DNA of 40,767 bases from Candidatus Zhuqueibacterota bacterium (GCA_022616415.1 JAKEEU010000122.1:1-40767); one strand, 5' to 3'. Counted from the stretch's first letter, positions 25,783 through 35,323 are shown. Numbers and translations are program-made. Notes: generated by a model from the sequence alone, not told the origin.

Positions 25783-26117
25783 CAAGTAGCTCATCCTGGC
25801 TTACATGCCGATAAACCTGCGTCGATCTTGCACGACGGTTTGCTTCTCAGAGACGCCTACAATATAAAACGATTTCGCCAAATGTCAAGAGGGGGGCACC
25901 AAAAAACAAAAAGGCGCAATTCCTTCCCGTTTTTCTTTGAGAAGAAGCGGGAAAGAATCGCGCCGTGGTCAAACTTTACGAACGGCTTCGAAATAAGAAA
26001 CCGGGAAGTCATCACTCCGGATTTAGGGGGGTTACCGGATATGATAAGCGTACCCGGTTTCAAAAATTGTACAATCGAAAATCGACCTAACTGGTCCCGA
26101 TTTGCTTTTGTGCCTTG
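25783..26117. other. Intergenic region between the PQQ-propeller gene and rpsT
   Basis: These 335 bases contain the rpsT terminator (25901-25964), a possible promoter for the propeller gene on the minus strand near 25858-25880 (TATATTG) and a few short inverted repeats (ACCGGG/CCCGGT and TCCGGATT/ATCCGG near 26010-26060). No credible coding frame is present. Confidence 0.5.
25901..25964 (-). terminator. Intrinsic terminator downstream of rpsT
   Basis: On the minus strand GGCGCGATTC...TTTCCCG pairs with CGGGAA...AATTGCGCC to form a long stem with small bulges, followed by TTTTTGTTTTTT. It lies about 150 bases beyond the rpsT stop. Confidence 0.85.
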
Positions 26118-26390
26118 CTAATGCGAAGCGGGCGCAGCCGGCAGCTTGTTAAAAAAACGCGTCAGCCGCGATTTTTGGTTGGCCGCCTTGTTACGATGAA
26201 TGATGCCGCGGTTGACCAATTTGTCGAGCAAAGATACTGCCACGTGCAAGTCCTTCTCAACGGCTTGCCGGTCTGTGGCGGTCACGACTTTTTTGAGCAT
26301 CGTCCGCATTTCGGAGCGATATTGCCGATTGCGCAGCGTCCGCCGTTTGGTTTGACGAATACGTTTGATTGCAGATTGATGATTTGCCAT
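26118..26390 (-). CDS. rpsT: 30S ribosomal protein S20
   Basis: A 90-residue, highly basic, helical protein beginning MANHQSAIKRIRQTKRR, the hallmark S20 N-terminus, followed by RNRQYRSEMRTMLKKV and the C-terminal GIIHRNKAANQKSRL. It binds 16S rRNA and helps early assembly of the small subunit. The frame opens at 26417, but the family start is the ATG at 26390, with AGGAAAACGAG upstream. It is transcribed toward the terminator at 25901-25964. Confidence 0.98.
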   Translation of the reverse strand: MANHQSAIKRIRQTKRRTLRNRQYRSEMRTMLKKVVTATDRQAVEKDLHVAVSLLDKLVNRGIIHRNKAANQKSRLTRFFNKLPAAPASH

Positions 26391-26456
26391 ATTTTCTCGT
26401 TTTCCTAGCAGTTGCATTTTAAGGTAAAGTTAATATAATAAAACGGCCTGTCAATG

Positions 26457-29135
26457 TCAATAAAAAATTCGCCATGTGTTCTTGTCGAACCGTTGAATGA
26501 TTTGTTGCAGGTAGGGATGATACTTTTTCGGCAAGCCCTTGAACAAAGCCTCGCTCGCATTGGATGCCCGCAGGTTTTTGAGATATTCATCAATCTTCTC
26601 CTGAACTCTGCCAATCGTCTCCCCCTCGCTTGTTGCCGCAATCGTCTGCGCTGCCGCTTCTACATCGTAATCGGCCTTCACCAGATGCTCAAAACACAAA
26701 CCGCGAAAATATTCCGTAATCGTGCCGCGGTCGCGATTGCCAAGCGCCTTCGCCGTTTGGGTGATCGCCGAGCGCGAGAATTTCAGCGCGCGCAGCATAT
26801 CCAAAACTTGCTCTTCGAGAGGTTGATAAACGACCGTCACTTGCCGGGGTGATTCTCTCGCGGCGATTTCTTTCGGCAGATCACCGGCCTGAACGATATT
26901 TCGTCCTTCGCTTTGAGCCAGAATTGCCGCACGGCGCACGATATTCTCCAACTCCCGCACGTTTCCAGGCCAAGTAAAGGTTCGCAAAATTTCCATGGCC
27001 TGTTCAGAAAAAGTTAGAGTTTGTTGGTAACCATGTTTTTTCAAAAAATGCGCGGCAAGAAGTTGAATGTCATCTTGGCGCTCGCGCAAAGGCGGTAGTG
27101 TAATCGGAAAACCATTGAGGCGGTAAAAAAGATCGGCGCGAAAACGTCCGGCCTCGACTTCGGCTGACAAGTATTTATTGCAGGCCGCAATCACGCGCAC
27201 GTCAACTTTAATCGTTTGCTCGCCGCCGAGCCGCTCGAAGGTTCCTTCCTGCAGCGCCCGCAGGAGTCGCGCTTGAAACGCCGGCGTGGTCTCGGTGATT
27301 TCATCGAGAAAAACCGTGCCCTTGTCCGCCAGCTCAAAACGGCCGCGGCGTCGCGAAGTCGCGCCGGTGAAGCTGCCTTTCTCGTGGCCGAATAATTCGC
27401 TCTCGAGCAAAGTTTCCGGCAGCGCGCCGCAATTTATCGCCACAAACGGCGCATTTCTTCTCCCGCCGGATTGATGGATGGCGCGCGCGATCATCTCCTT
27501 GCCGGTGCCGGTTTCGCCAAGCAGCAACACCGGAATGTCTTCGGAGCCAATTTTATCAACCGTTGCCAATATCGCCGCCATTTTGCCGGTGGCCGCGTGG
27601 ACAATTTCAGGAAACTGCTTGGGAGCAAATTGTTCTTCGGAAACGACGTGCGCCCGGAGATCGCGCAATTCTTTTTCAAGCGCGAGAATGGCATTTTGCC
27701 TTTCTTCGGCCATTTGCCGCGTTTGCTCGGAATCCGCCGTTCGTTGTGCGAGCGCACGTTGCAATTCAACCAATCGGAATTTTGTTTCTTCAAGTTGTGC
27801 CTCCTTAACGACGATTTGTTCCTGAAAAAGCCTGGTCATGGATTCATCGACCGCGCGGCGCTGCATCAAGCCGGCGTAACTGAAGGAGGCGACGTAAGCG
27901 AGCGTTGGATAGAATAAAGGAAAGACGAGATTGGCTTTGCTGAAGAGTAGCATAGCCACAATCCAATACAGCAACAGAATACCAGCGCCGGCCGCAAAAA
28001 TGAATTTGCCGCGATTGCTTTGCCAAACGAGCCATGCGGAAACAGCGAGTAGAACGACCAGCATTAATTGAATAAGCGCCGGCAATTCGCGCAGATAATT
28101 GCGTTGGATAAGATTTTCGGCAACCGTGGCATGAATCAGCGCGGCGGGAAGCGCGTCAGCCAACGGCGTGGCTTTGAGAATCGGCATGCTTGGTGCGGTG
28201 CCGGCAACAACAACGATCTTTCCGCTAAAGCTTGATGAATCCGGCGCGCTCTCGAAAGCTTGCAGCAAATCGACAAAACCTATCGTCGCGAGATGGTCAA
28301 TATTGCCAAAATGATTGAGGCGCATCCTTCCCTGCCGATCAACAGGAAAAGAATAAGATTTGCCGCTAGCATCCTTTATAATAATGGCATCGGGTGTGGT
28401 CTTGACAGCGCGAGCGCCATTCAAATAGAGCCGCGCCAACTCAACGCCAAAAGAGAGTATGAAACTGTCGCCATAAGCCACAACCAGCGGCGCTTGGCGA
28501 ACTATCGGCTCGGTGCCGAAATTGCCAAATCCGAGGCCGGCGGCGTGTTCTTTAAGCCTTGTAAATGGAAAGGACGGAGCACGCCCGATCATTATTCTAT
28601 AAGGAAGATTTGCTTGCAACGTTTTTATTTGTTCGTGAGCCAATTCCGCAAACGTCATCGGCAAACAAACATTGCCGGCGGATTGCATGAAGTCGGCGAG
28701 AATATTGTCGAATTCCGGATAGTTGCGATTGGGCGTGTCACACAAAATATCAAAGCCGATGACCCTGGCGCCGAGACGGCTCAGCACGTGCGTCATGTAT
28801 CCATAGTAATCGCGTGTGACCGGCCAGCCGCCGAGCGCTTGCACGTCTTCCGCGCCGATGAAAACGAGAACGATCTCATCCGATAATCGCCGCTCGCCAC
28901 GCAGCTTGAATTGCAGATCGATGAACGAATCTTCGAGCGTCTCATTCAAAGGCAGTGGGAGCGACGACAGGATTCCCGAGAAGAGAATAATGAGGATCGG
29001 GCCGAGCGCTGCTTTTTGCATAAAAAAATCTTGCCGCCGGAGAGTTGGAAACCAGCCAATCGTCATGCGGATTAATAATTCTTTCCAATATTTGATAGAA
29101 AATATAGCAGTGACGGGGTTGAAATGCAAGTGCAA
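26457..29135 (-). CDS. Membrane CHASE2 sensor fused to a sigma-54 AAA+ activator
   Basis: An 892-residue single-chain signalling protein (shorter starts at 29066 or 29021 are possible; no strong ribosome site decides). One helix (about 43-62) leads into a periplasmic CHASE2 domain (65-340; IVLVFIGAEDVQALGGWP and RVIGFDI). Three or so helices follow (355-425), then a coiled coil (435-495), then a sigma-54 interaction ATPase: Walker A GETGTGKE (540-547), GSFTGA loop (587-592), Walker B GTVFLDEI (606-613) and WPGNVRELENIVRRA. The C-terminal 130 residues have a helical segment with AITQTAKALGNRDRGTITEYF, a possible DNA-binding region. A periplasmic signal would thus control sigma-54 promoters without a phosphorelay. 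The GSFTGA loop has Ser for the usual Ala. No target is obvious. Confidence 0.85.
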   Translation of the reverse strand: MHLHFNPVTAIFSIKYWKELLIRMTIGWFPTLRRQDFFMQKAALGPILIILFSGILSSLPLPLNETLEDSFIDLQFKLRGERRLSDEIVLVFIGAEDVQALGGWPVTRDYYGYMTHVLSRLGARVIGFDILCDTPNRNYPEFDNILADFMQSAGNVCLPMTFAELAHEQIKTLQANLPYRIMIGRAPSFPFTRLKEHAAGLGFGNFGTEPIVRQAPLVVAYGDSFILSFGVELARLYLNGARAVKTTPDAIIIKDASGKSYSFPVDRQGRMRLNHFGNIDHLATIGFVDLLQAFESAPDSSSFSGKIVVVAGTAPSMPILKATPLADALPAALIHATVAENLIQRNYLRELPALIQLMLVVLLAVSAWLVWQSNRGKFIFAAGAGILLLYWIVAMLLFSKANLVFPLFYPTLAYVASFSYAGLMQRRAVDESMTRLFQEQIVVKEAQLEETKFRLVELQRALAQRTADSEQTRQMAEERQNAILALEKELRDLRAHVVSEEQFAPKQFPEIVHAATGKMAAILATVDKIGSEDIPVLLLGETGTGKEMIARAIHQSGGRRNAPFVAINCGALPETLLESELFGHEKGSFTGATSRRRGRFELADKGTVFLDEITETTPAFQARLLRALQEGTFERLGGEQTIKVDVRVIAACNKYLSAEVEAGRFRADLFYRLNGFPITLPPLRERQDDIQLLAAHFLKKHGYQQTLTFSEQAMEILRTFTWPGNVRELENIVRRAAILAQSEGRNIVQAGDLPKEIAARESPRQVTVVYQPLEEQVLDMLRALKFSRSAITQTAKALGNRDRGTITEYFRGLCFEHLVKADYDVEAAAQTIAATSEGETIGRVQEKIDEYLKNLRASNASEALFKGLPKKYHPYLQQIIQRFDKNTWRIFY

Positions 29136-29303
29136 TTTGAGGATGCCGGTAATGTCTCAGCGATAGGTGGACTGACCGGGCGCTTAAATTTGAGAGTTGG
29201 CAAAATCTCAACAAATTTCTCTTGCACTTTTTGTGTCCAAGCATCATATTGAAGATTTATATTGCAAGAGAAAACGGATTCCCTCGGAATGGCAGATTAA
29301 AGT

Positions 29304-30454
29304 GTGAAAAATCTAAACGGCAAAATTCTCGAGCGGCAGGTCATTCTCGTCGAAAGGGAGAAGATCAAATCCGTTGGCGCGGAAGGAAGTGTAACGATTC
29401 CGGCCAATGCCACGATTATCGATTTGGCCGGCGCCACTGTGCTGCCCGGATTCATCGATTGCCATACGCACATCACGGCGCAGATTGAAAATTATCTCGA
29501 CGACACTTTTCGCAAGTCGCCGATTGACGTCGCAGTGGCGGCGCACATTTTCGCCAAGCGAACTTTGGAGGCCGGCTTTACTGCGTGCCGTGACGTTGGC
29601 TCCGGCGAGTTTATCGATGTCGCGCTGAAGAAGGCCATCAATACCGGAAAGATTGTTGGCCCGCGCTTGTTTGTCGCCGGACACGGGCTCTCCGTCACCG
29701 GCGGACACGGCGATCTTTCGGGATTCTCGCCGTATCTACACTTCGAGGGTTTCGACGGCGTGGTTGACGGCGTGGATGAAATTCGCAAGAAGATTCGATG
29801 GAACATTAAATACGGCGCCGACGTAATCAAATTTACCGCCACTGCCGGTGTATTGAGCGAGGAAGAGTCGGTCGGTGCGCCGCAATTTTCTTTTGAAGAG
29901 ATGAAGGCGATTGTGGAAGAAGCCACGCGTTGGGGAAAGAAAGTCGCGGCGCACGCGCACGGTGTCGAGGGCATTAAGATGGCGATCCAGGCCGGCGTCG
30001 CTTCCATCGAGCACGGCAGCTTGCTCGACGACGAGGGCATCACATTGATGAAAAAGCACAACACGTATCTCGTGCCAACGGTTTACGTCGGCGACTCCGT
30101 CGAGAAATTCGGCAAGCAGTGGAACCTGCCGGAAAAACTTCTCGAGAAAGCTCGAATGATCAATGCCAGAAAGCGCGAGGGCTATCGCAAAGCCATTCAA
30201 GCCGGCGTGAAAATCGCTTATGGCACGGATGCCGGGGTTTTTCCGCACGGCATGAACGCGGCGGATTTCCGGTTGCTCGTCGAACTGGGGATGACGCCTA
30301 TGCAGGCGATTCAATCCGCCACAACGGTTGCGGCAGAGCTGCTCGGCAAGTCGGATTTGCTCGGCAGCATCCAATCAGGAAGATACGCTGATCTTGTTGC
30401 GGTTAAGGCCGACCCGCTCAAAGATATTTCCGTGCTGGAAAATATTCCGTTTCA
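29304..30454 (+). CDS. Amidohydrolase-family metal-dependent hydrolase, ends damaged
   Basis: A TIM-barrel amidohydrolase related to imidazolonepropionase/Xaa-Pro dipeptidase-like enzymes. Metal ligands are visible: H54 and H56 in DCHTHIT, K176 in VIKFTATAG, H217 in AAHAHG, H237 in IEHGSLL and the late Asp in YGTDAGVFPHG. The N-terminus is odd: it starts at GTG (29304) in NLNGKILERQVILVE, lacking the usual leader and first strand, and no signal peptide is present although close relatives are exported. At the C-terminus SVLENIPF is followed not by the usual final strand but by foreign codons (to 30590) that shadow the next fragment. The catalytic core is complete, but whether a folded product is made is uncertain. 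Confidence 0.7.
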
Positions 30455-30939
30455 TGGGCGCTGCACGTTTTCCATACAGCGAGATCGACCCGGCAAGCCC
30501 GACGGGCTACGCGGCGTATTTCGTGTACCGCGGCAGCGCGACCAGTGTGACCGCTCCCGGCGATTTCAATTTTTGGAACATGGCCGCTGACCGTCTGCAA
30601 CAATTGCCGGCCACCAATTTTTGGTATCTCGGCAAAAATTTCGAGCCGGAGGCGCGGCTGGACTACAAATTCGTATTGAACGGCAGCACGTGGATTCTCG
30701 ATCCTCATCACAACAAAACCGTGCTCGGCGGTTTTGGCCCCAATTCCGAGCTGGCGATGCCGCTTTATGTGAAAGTCGTCAACGTACTTGGCCAGACGAT
30801 CTGGCAGCAAAACTGGCCCAATTTAAATGCGGGTAAACATGCGGTGCCATTGCGCACGACACTGCCGCCGGGGATTTACTTTTATCAACTTCAAGCTGCG
30901 GAAAAAGTGTTGACGAAAAAGATGATCGTGCTGCCGTGA
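30455..30939 (+). pseudogene. Fragment of a CBM48/esterase-type protein joined to a T9SS sorting domain
   Basis: A frame with no start codon of its own begins within the amidohydrolase end, one phase shifted. It encodes SEIDPASPTGYAAYFVYRG, GDFNFWNMAADRLQQL, FWYLGKNFEPEARLDYKF and WILDPHHNKT, matching the N-terminal immunoglobulin-like (CBM48-type) domain of exported esterases of the enterochelin-esterase type. The esterase domain itself is absent: after GPNSELAMPLY the sequence runs straight into VKVVNVLGQTIWQQNW and GIYFYQLQAAEK, the second half of a T9SS sorting domain. Three genes seem to have been joined by deletions. Confidence 0.7.
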
Positions 30940-30970
30940 TGAAAGAGAAAAGCGATCTTGTATGCCATTC

Positions 30971-31297
30971 TTATGCAATTGCCACAGCTCCGGCTTTTAG
31001 GGAGCGATTCAAATAGGCCACGCGGTTTTGTGGAACCAGCATAAGAGCTAATTCCAACGCGGAAGCAACTTGCAATAGTGTTGCCAGGCCGAATGCTTCT
31101 TCTGCGGTTTCTAATTGTGAAATTTGCCGCGCTGTAAGGCCTGTCATTTTTGCCAAATCTTTTTGGCTGAGCTTACGCCGCCGCCTCGCTTGGCGAATTT
31201 GATAGCCAAGAAAAAGCCGTTCCTTTTCTTCTTTATAGTGTTTCTTGAAAGCAGGGTTTCGCAGCATTTCGGTTAGGTCGTCACGAAACGTTCTCAT
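30971..31297 (-). CDS. HigA-like XRE-family antitoxin
   Basis: A 108-residue protein with an XRE helix-turn-helix in the centre (LSQKDLAKMTGLTARQISQL), preceded by a basic helix (QIRQARRRRK) and followed by a hydrophobic helix (LQVASALELALMLVPQ) that usually forms the dimer. It should bind its own operator and, in an intact system, neutralise a HigB-type RNase. Its ATG overlaps the stop of the toxin remnant by four bases (ATGA), the normal toxin-first order. The antitoxin appears intact, while the toxin does not. Confidence 0.8.
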   Translation of the reverse strand: MRTFRDDLTEMLRNPAFKKHYKEEKERLFLGYQIRQARRRRKLSQKDLAKMTGLTARQISQLETAEEAFGLATLLQVASALELALMLVPQNRVAYLNRSLKAGAVAIA

Positions 31298-31500
31298 GGC
31301 TTTTCTCCATGTCTAACAACATAATCACGCCGATAGCGAATGGCGCGTTCGATTTCATTCTCCGGAACTTTTGTCGTCTTCTTGACAAAACCATGGGGCA
31401 AAATTATGGTGTTCCCACGGGTGAAAAAGTATAGATAATTGAATAACTCACGTACGATAATATATGACGAAGCGTCTATAAATTCAAGAAAAGAATTTGA
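31294..31500 (-). pseudogene. Gutted HigB/RelE-like toxin (Gp49 family)
   Basis: The C-terminal part reads YFFTRGNTIILPHGFVKKTT, PENEIERAIRYRRDYV, characteristic of Gp49/HigB-type mRNA interferases. Before it FLEFIDASSYIIVREL resembles the start of such toxins, but the middle 40-50 residues that should include the catalytic region are missing, and no suitable start codon or ribosome site is evident. The frame runs on into the antisense of the dinB gene. Loss of the toxin leaves an orphan antitoxin. Confidence 0.65.
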
Positions 31501-31527
31501 GAAAAAATTGTGCTCGATTTCCACAAG

Positions 31528-32754
31528 ATGAACCAGCAACTCGAAGATAAAGACAAACCTCTTCGCTGGCTCTTTCTCGATCTGAATTCCTATTTCGCCT
31601 CGATCGAGCAGGAGTTGCGTCCGGAGTTGCGCGGCAAGCCGGTGGCAGTGGTGCCGGTGATGACCGATGCCACCTGCTGCATTGCCGCCAGCTACGAGGC
31701 CAAAGCCTTCGGCGTGAAAACCGGCACGATGGTTTCCGAGGCGCGCAAGCTTTGTCCGGAAATCCGCTTGATTGAAGCGCGGCACAAGCTCTATGTCGAA
31801 TACCATCACGCCATAGTGCAAGCGGTGGAATCCTGCTTGCCGGTGGCAGTGGTCATGTCGATTGACGAGATGGCCTGCCGCTTCATGGGCGGCGAGCAGG
31901 CAGTTGAGAAAGCCACGGCCATCGCGAAAAATATCAAGCGCGCGATCCGGGAAAAAGCCGGGCGGACGCTGTGCTGCTCCATCGGCCTCGCGCCCAATCG
32001 TTTTTTGGCAAAGGTGGCGAGCGATATGCAAAAACCCGATGGCTTGGTGGTGATTCGGCCCGCGGACTTGCCGCAGATTCTTTATTCGCTCAAATTAAAT
32101 GATCTGCCGGGGATCGGCGGGCGCATGCACCAACGCTTGCAATTGTATGGCATTCGCACCATGGAGCAGCTCTGCGCTTTGCCCAAGCCGCATCTCAAAA
32201 AAATTTGGAGCGGCATTGTCGGCGAAAGATTTTGGCATTGGCTGCGAGGGGATGATATTGTAGAGCCGGCAACACAAAGAGGGACGGTCGGCCATTCGCA
32301 CGTGTTGCCGCCCGATCTCCGCACCGAGGAAGGCGCGTATGCGGTCGCGCAAAAGCTGGTGCAAAAAGCCGCGATGCGCTTGCGGAAAATGAGCTACTAT
32401 GCCGGCGGCTTGCAGCTCTCGCTGCGGTTCGTTCGCGATCGAGGTTGGTCAGCCCAAACCAGCATGGTCGAATGCCAGGACACCTTGACGATGCTCGAAG
32501 CGCTGCAGATGTTATGGCAACAACATCCGGCCGGAAAACCGCTTGCGGTTAGCACCACGTTGTTCGATCTGGTGCCGTCGCACCTGCACAATCTCTCGCT
32601 TTTTGAAGATCCCAAGCGCACGAAGCTCATGCAAGCGATGGATGCCATCAACGCTAAATTTGGCACGGACAAAGTTTATTTCGGCGGCATTCACGAGGTG
32701 AAGCACGCCGCGCCGACAAGGATTGCGTTCACCAGCATTCCGGACTTATTTTAA
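31528..32754 (+). CDS. dinB: DNA polymerase IV (Y-family translesion polymerase)
   Basis: A Y-family polymerase of 408 residues that copies past damaged bases. The palm signature FLDLNSYFASIEQ carries the first catalytic Asp, VMSIDEMACRF carries the catalytic Asp-Glu pair, and IGLAPNRFLAKVASDMQKP is the conserved finger-palm segment. A helix-hairpin-helix (LNDLPGIGGRMHQRL) and a little-finger domain follow. Seen against typical DinB, Asn-Ser replaces the usual Met-Asp at the first motif (DLNSYF rather than DMDAFF), as in a distinct DinB/ImuB-like branch. No sliding-clamp motif is clear, though the C-terminal IPDLF may be one. GTG at 31510 is an alternative start. Confidence 0.88.
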   Translation: MNQQLEDKDKPLRWLFLDLNSYFASIEQELRPELRGKPVAVVPVMTDATCCIAASYEAKAFGVKTGTMVSEARKLCPEIRLIEARHKLYVEYHHAIVQAVESCLPVAVVMSIDEMACRFMGGEQAVEKATAIAKNIKRAIREKAGRTLCCSIGLAPNRFLAKVASDMQKPDGLVVIRPADLPQILYSLKLNDLPGIGGRMHQRLQLYGIRTMEQLCALPKPHLKKIWSGIVGERFWHWLRGDDIVEPATQRGTVGHSHVLPPDLRTEEGAYAVAQKLVQKAAMRLRKMSYYAGGLQLSLRFVRDRGWSAQTSMVECQDTLTMLEALQMLWQQHPAGKPLAVSTTLFDLVPSHLHNLSLFEDPKRTKLMQAMDAINAKFGTDKVYFGGIHEVKHAAPTRIAFTSIPDLF

Positions 32755-32771
32755 CATAGTAAAAATTTTTC

Positions 32772-32837
32772 CCAACGGATAAAGGCGGCCAACGGAACAA
32801 AAATGAAATTCGTTGGGCGTTTTTTAATCCGTTGACC
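32772..32837. repeat. Palindromic intergenic element, family A (divergent copy)
   Basis: The left arm CCAACGGATAAAGGCGGCCA is the same as the right arm (complemented) of the copy at 12132-12197. The right arm is more worn (AATTCGTTGGGCG then TTTTTTAATCCGTTG). It separates convergent dinB and S9 peptidase genes, where it could act as a bidirectional terminator. Confidence 0.75.
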
Positions 32838-32875
32838 ACGCGTGAACTCTTCGGATTTTTGGGGTTTGAATGAAT

Positions 32876-35323
32876 TCACCGTGTTCCTGCGTCAATTATT
32901 TGCAGATTCTCCTCAAACAACTTCAAAATCCTCTTGTACTCATCCGTCCACGAGCTGGGCTCGCGGAAGCCGTGGTCTTCCATCGGATACATCGCCACTT
33001 CCCAATTGTCTTTGCCAAGCTCGATCAACCGCTGCGTTAACCGCACGGTGTCTTGAAAATGCACGTTGACATCGACCATGCCGTGGCAGATGAGCAGCGC
33101 ACCTTGCAAGCCTTCGGCAAAATAAATCGGCGAGCTGCGGCGGTACGCTAACGTGTCGGCAGGAGGGACGTTGAGAATGTTGGAAGTATAACCATGATTG
33201 TAATGCGCCCAATCCGTCACCGGCCGCAGCGCTGCACCGGCGGCAAAAACTTCGGGCGTAGTGAACATCGCCATGAGCGTGATGAAACCGCCGTAACTGC
33301 CGCCATATACGCCGAGACGTTTGGCGTCGATGCCGTGACGTTCGACGAGAAACTTGGCGCCATCGACGACGTCTTCCAAATCCTTGCCGCCCATGTGGCG
33401 ATAGATCGCCGTGCGCCAATCGCGGCCATAGCCGGCGCTGGCGCGATAGTCCGGATCGAGCACGGTGTAGCCGCGATCCGCGAGTAGATTGTGAAACATG
33501 TACTCGCGAAAATAGCTCGACCACCATTTGTGAGCGTTTTGCAAATAACCGGCGCCATGCACGAAAACCACGCCCGCGCCGTTGGGTTTTTCCGGACGAT
33601 AGAGCCGCGCATAAACTTGCGCGCCGTCGCGCGCCGTGTAGGTGATCAGCTCCGGCTCACGCCACGGATGGCTTTTGAACTCCTCGCTTGTCGAAAAAGT
33701 CACGCGCTGCGGCTTGGCCCCGGGCCTATTGTCTTGCAAATAAATTTCCCACGGCGCGTTGAAGCTCGAAGAGCGTATCGCGAGCATGGCCTCGTCCGGA
33801 GAAAGCGCCGCATCGTTATTGCCGGTCATCGCGGTAATCTGCGTGCGCGCGCCGCCTTCAATCGGCATGGAATAAAAATGCCGCTCGCCGGGATGCACTT
33901 CGTTGCTGGTGAAATACCATTTCTTCTTGTCGCGTGAGATGAAAGGCGAATTAATCTCGAACTTGCCGCTGGTCAGCGCTTGCTTTTGGCGCGTGGCCAT
34001 ATCGATGGTGTAAAGGTGGGAATAGCCGCTCGCTTCCGAGCAAAACCACACGCGCCGATTGTCCGGCATCCAACCGACCTGCCCCGCGCTTCGCGCGCTA
34101 AAAATGTTCGGGCCGCCGATCCAGGCCTCGTCGTGCTGGCGATCCAGGCAGATCAATTTTCCGGCAGGCAGCTCCAAGCCGGCAATCCAGCGATCCTTAT
34201 TGTCCTGTGCGCCCACCACGACGAAAGCGCTTTTGCCGTCATCGCTCCAGAATGGTCCGTTCCAAATGACCTCGCGAGCACGCAACTTCTTTTGCATTTT
34301 TGCCGTTGCTGAAGAATCGGATTTCACGCCGACATTTTTTGCAGAATCCTTTTTCGCCGGAATGGTGGTAAAAGCTGCGCTCTCCATTATTCCGGGCAAA
34401 CTATCGGGTTTGACGTAAAGCACGGTATCGCCGGCAATATTCCAGTAACCGAACTCGTAAGCAGTCTGCGGCTCGCCGACTTTTTGTCGTGCATTGATAT
34501 CTTCGGTGAAAGCAGACTCAGCGATATAGTTTGGCACGATCGCGTTGCGCAACTCTTTCGGCCGCTGCGACAAGACGAACGTGACGAATTTCTCATCCGG
34601 CGAGAGTTGAATCTGCTGCGCCTCTTTCTCGCCGAGATAAATTTCCTTGGGCCGGGCCGGCTCCAATTTTTCCCGCTGTTTCCTGGCTTTGTCGGCTTTG
34701 TCTTTGCGTTCCTTCAACACTGCAATCAGACGCAGCTCTTCCTGCGCGAGATATTTCTGTTGATCCGTGCTTGGCTTGTTCTCTTTGGGCGCTTGCCCCT
34801 TGCGAAAATCCGTTCGTTGCGTGATGAGGCCCGTCAAAATATCCCAGGAAAAAAGATTGTTGTCGCGAATGAATGACACCTGTTTTTCTGAAAAGGTGAA
34901 GCGGGGCTGGCTCTCAGTCTCAACCGTGTTGGTAATCTGCGTGATCCGGCCGGATTTGATATCGAGCCAGAAAATATCACCGTCCCGCTCAAAAACCTTT
35001 TTGGAATAATCGCGCGAATATTGGCCCAACCGGCTGGGAAGCTGTCGCCGCTCGGCCGGCGGCACTTTTTGGGGCTCCCCGCCGCGCCGTGAAACTTGAT
35101 ACAGCGAATCCGCGTCGGTGTTGGCCGGATTCCACATAAAATAAACCGTCCGGCTATCCTCCGACCAATAAGGTGTGCCGGGAAAATTTCCCATCCATTT
35201 CGGGTCGCGCATGATCCAGTCCACCGTCAGCGTCGGCTTGGCCGGTGGGCGGTCTTGCGCCAACGACAGGCACCCTAAAAGTGCGATGACAAAAAGGTGG
35301 GGGTGATGGTTTTTTCTTGGCAT
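32876..35323 (-). CDS. Prolyl-oligopeptidase-family (S9) serine peptidase, exported
   Basis: An 815-residue protein from ATG 35323 (GAGGAGG upstream). A signal peptide (HLFVIALLGCLSLAQ; possible lipobox LLGC) leads to the beta-propeller with WD40-like/TolB-like repeats (YWSEDSRTVYFMWN, PDEKFVTFVLS, WMPDNRRVWFCS, LSPDEAMLAI). A charged stretch about residues 210-240 is inserted in it. The C-terminal alpha/beta-hydrolase domain carries the nucleophile Ser in GGSYGGFIT, the Asp in GMVDVNVHFQD and the His in MEDHGF, with the DPDYRASAGYG segment typical of dipeptidyl-peptidase IV-like enzymes. It probably removes dipeptides or cuts short peptides outside the cytoplasm. Confidence 0.9.
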   Translation of the reverse strand: MPRKNHHPHLFVIALLGCLSLAQDRPPAKPTLTVDWIMRDPKWMGNFPGTPYWSEDSRTVYFMWNPANTDADSLYQVSRRGGEPQKVPPAERRQLPSRLGQYSRDYSKKVFERDGDIFWLDIKSGRITQITNTVETESQPRFTFSEKQVSFIRDNNLFSWDILTGLITQRTDFRKGQAPKENKPSTDQQKYLAQEELRLIAVLKERKDKADKARKQREKLEPARPKEIYLGEKEAQQIQLSPDEKFVTFVLSQRPKELRNAIVPNYIAESAFTEDINARQKVGEPQTAYEFGYWNIAGDTVLYVKPDSLPGIMESAAFTTIPAKKDSAKNVGVKSDSSATAKMQKKLRAREVIWNGPFWSDDGKSAFVVVGAQDNKDRWIAGLELPAGKLICLDRQHDEAWIGGPNIFSARSAGQVGWMPDNRRVWFCSEASGYSHLYTIDMATRQKQALTSGKFEINSPFISRDKKKWYFTSNEVHPGERHFYSMPIEGGARTQITAMTGNNDAALSPDEAMLAIRSSSFNAPWEIYLQDNRPGAKPQRVTFSTSEEFKSHPWREPELITYTARDGAQVYARLYRPEKPNGAGVVFVHGAGYLQNAHKWWSSYFREYMFHNLLADRGYTVLDPDYRASAGYGRDWRTAIYRHMGGKDLEDVVDGAKFLVERHGIDAKRLGVYGGSYGGFITLMAMFTTPEVFAAGAALRPVTDWAHYNHGYTSNILNVPPADTLAYRRSSPIYFAEGLQGALLICHGMVDVNVHFQDTVRLTQRLIELGKDNWEVAMYPMEDHGFREPSSWTDEYKRILKLFEENLQIIDAGTR

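Noticed and set aside
31501..32031. Upstream part of a 245-codon minus-strand ORF
   Set aside because: It is antisense to dinB. Only the last 50-70 codons (below 31500) are toxin-like and are annotated as a remnant.
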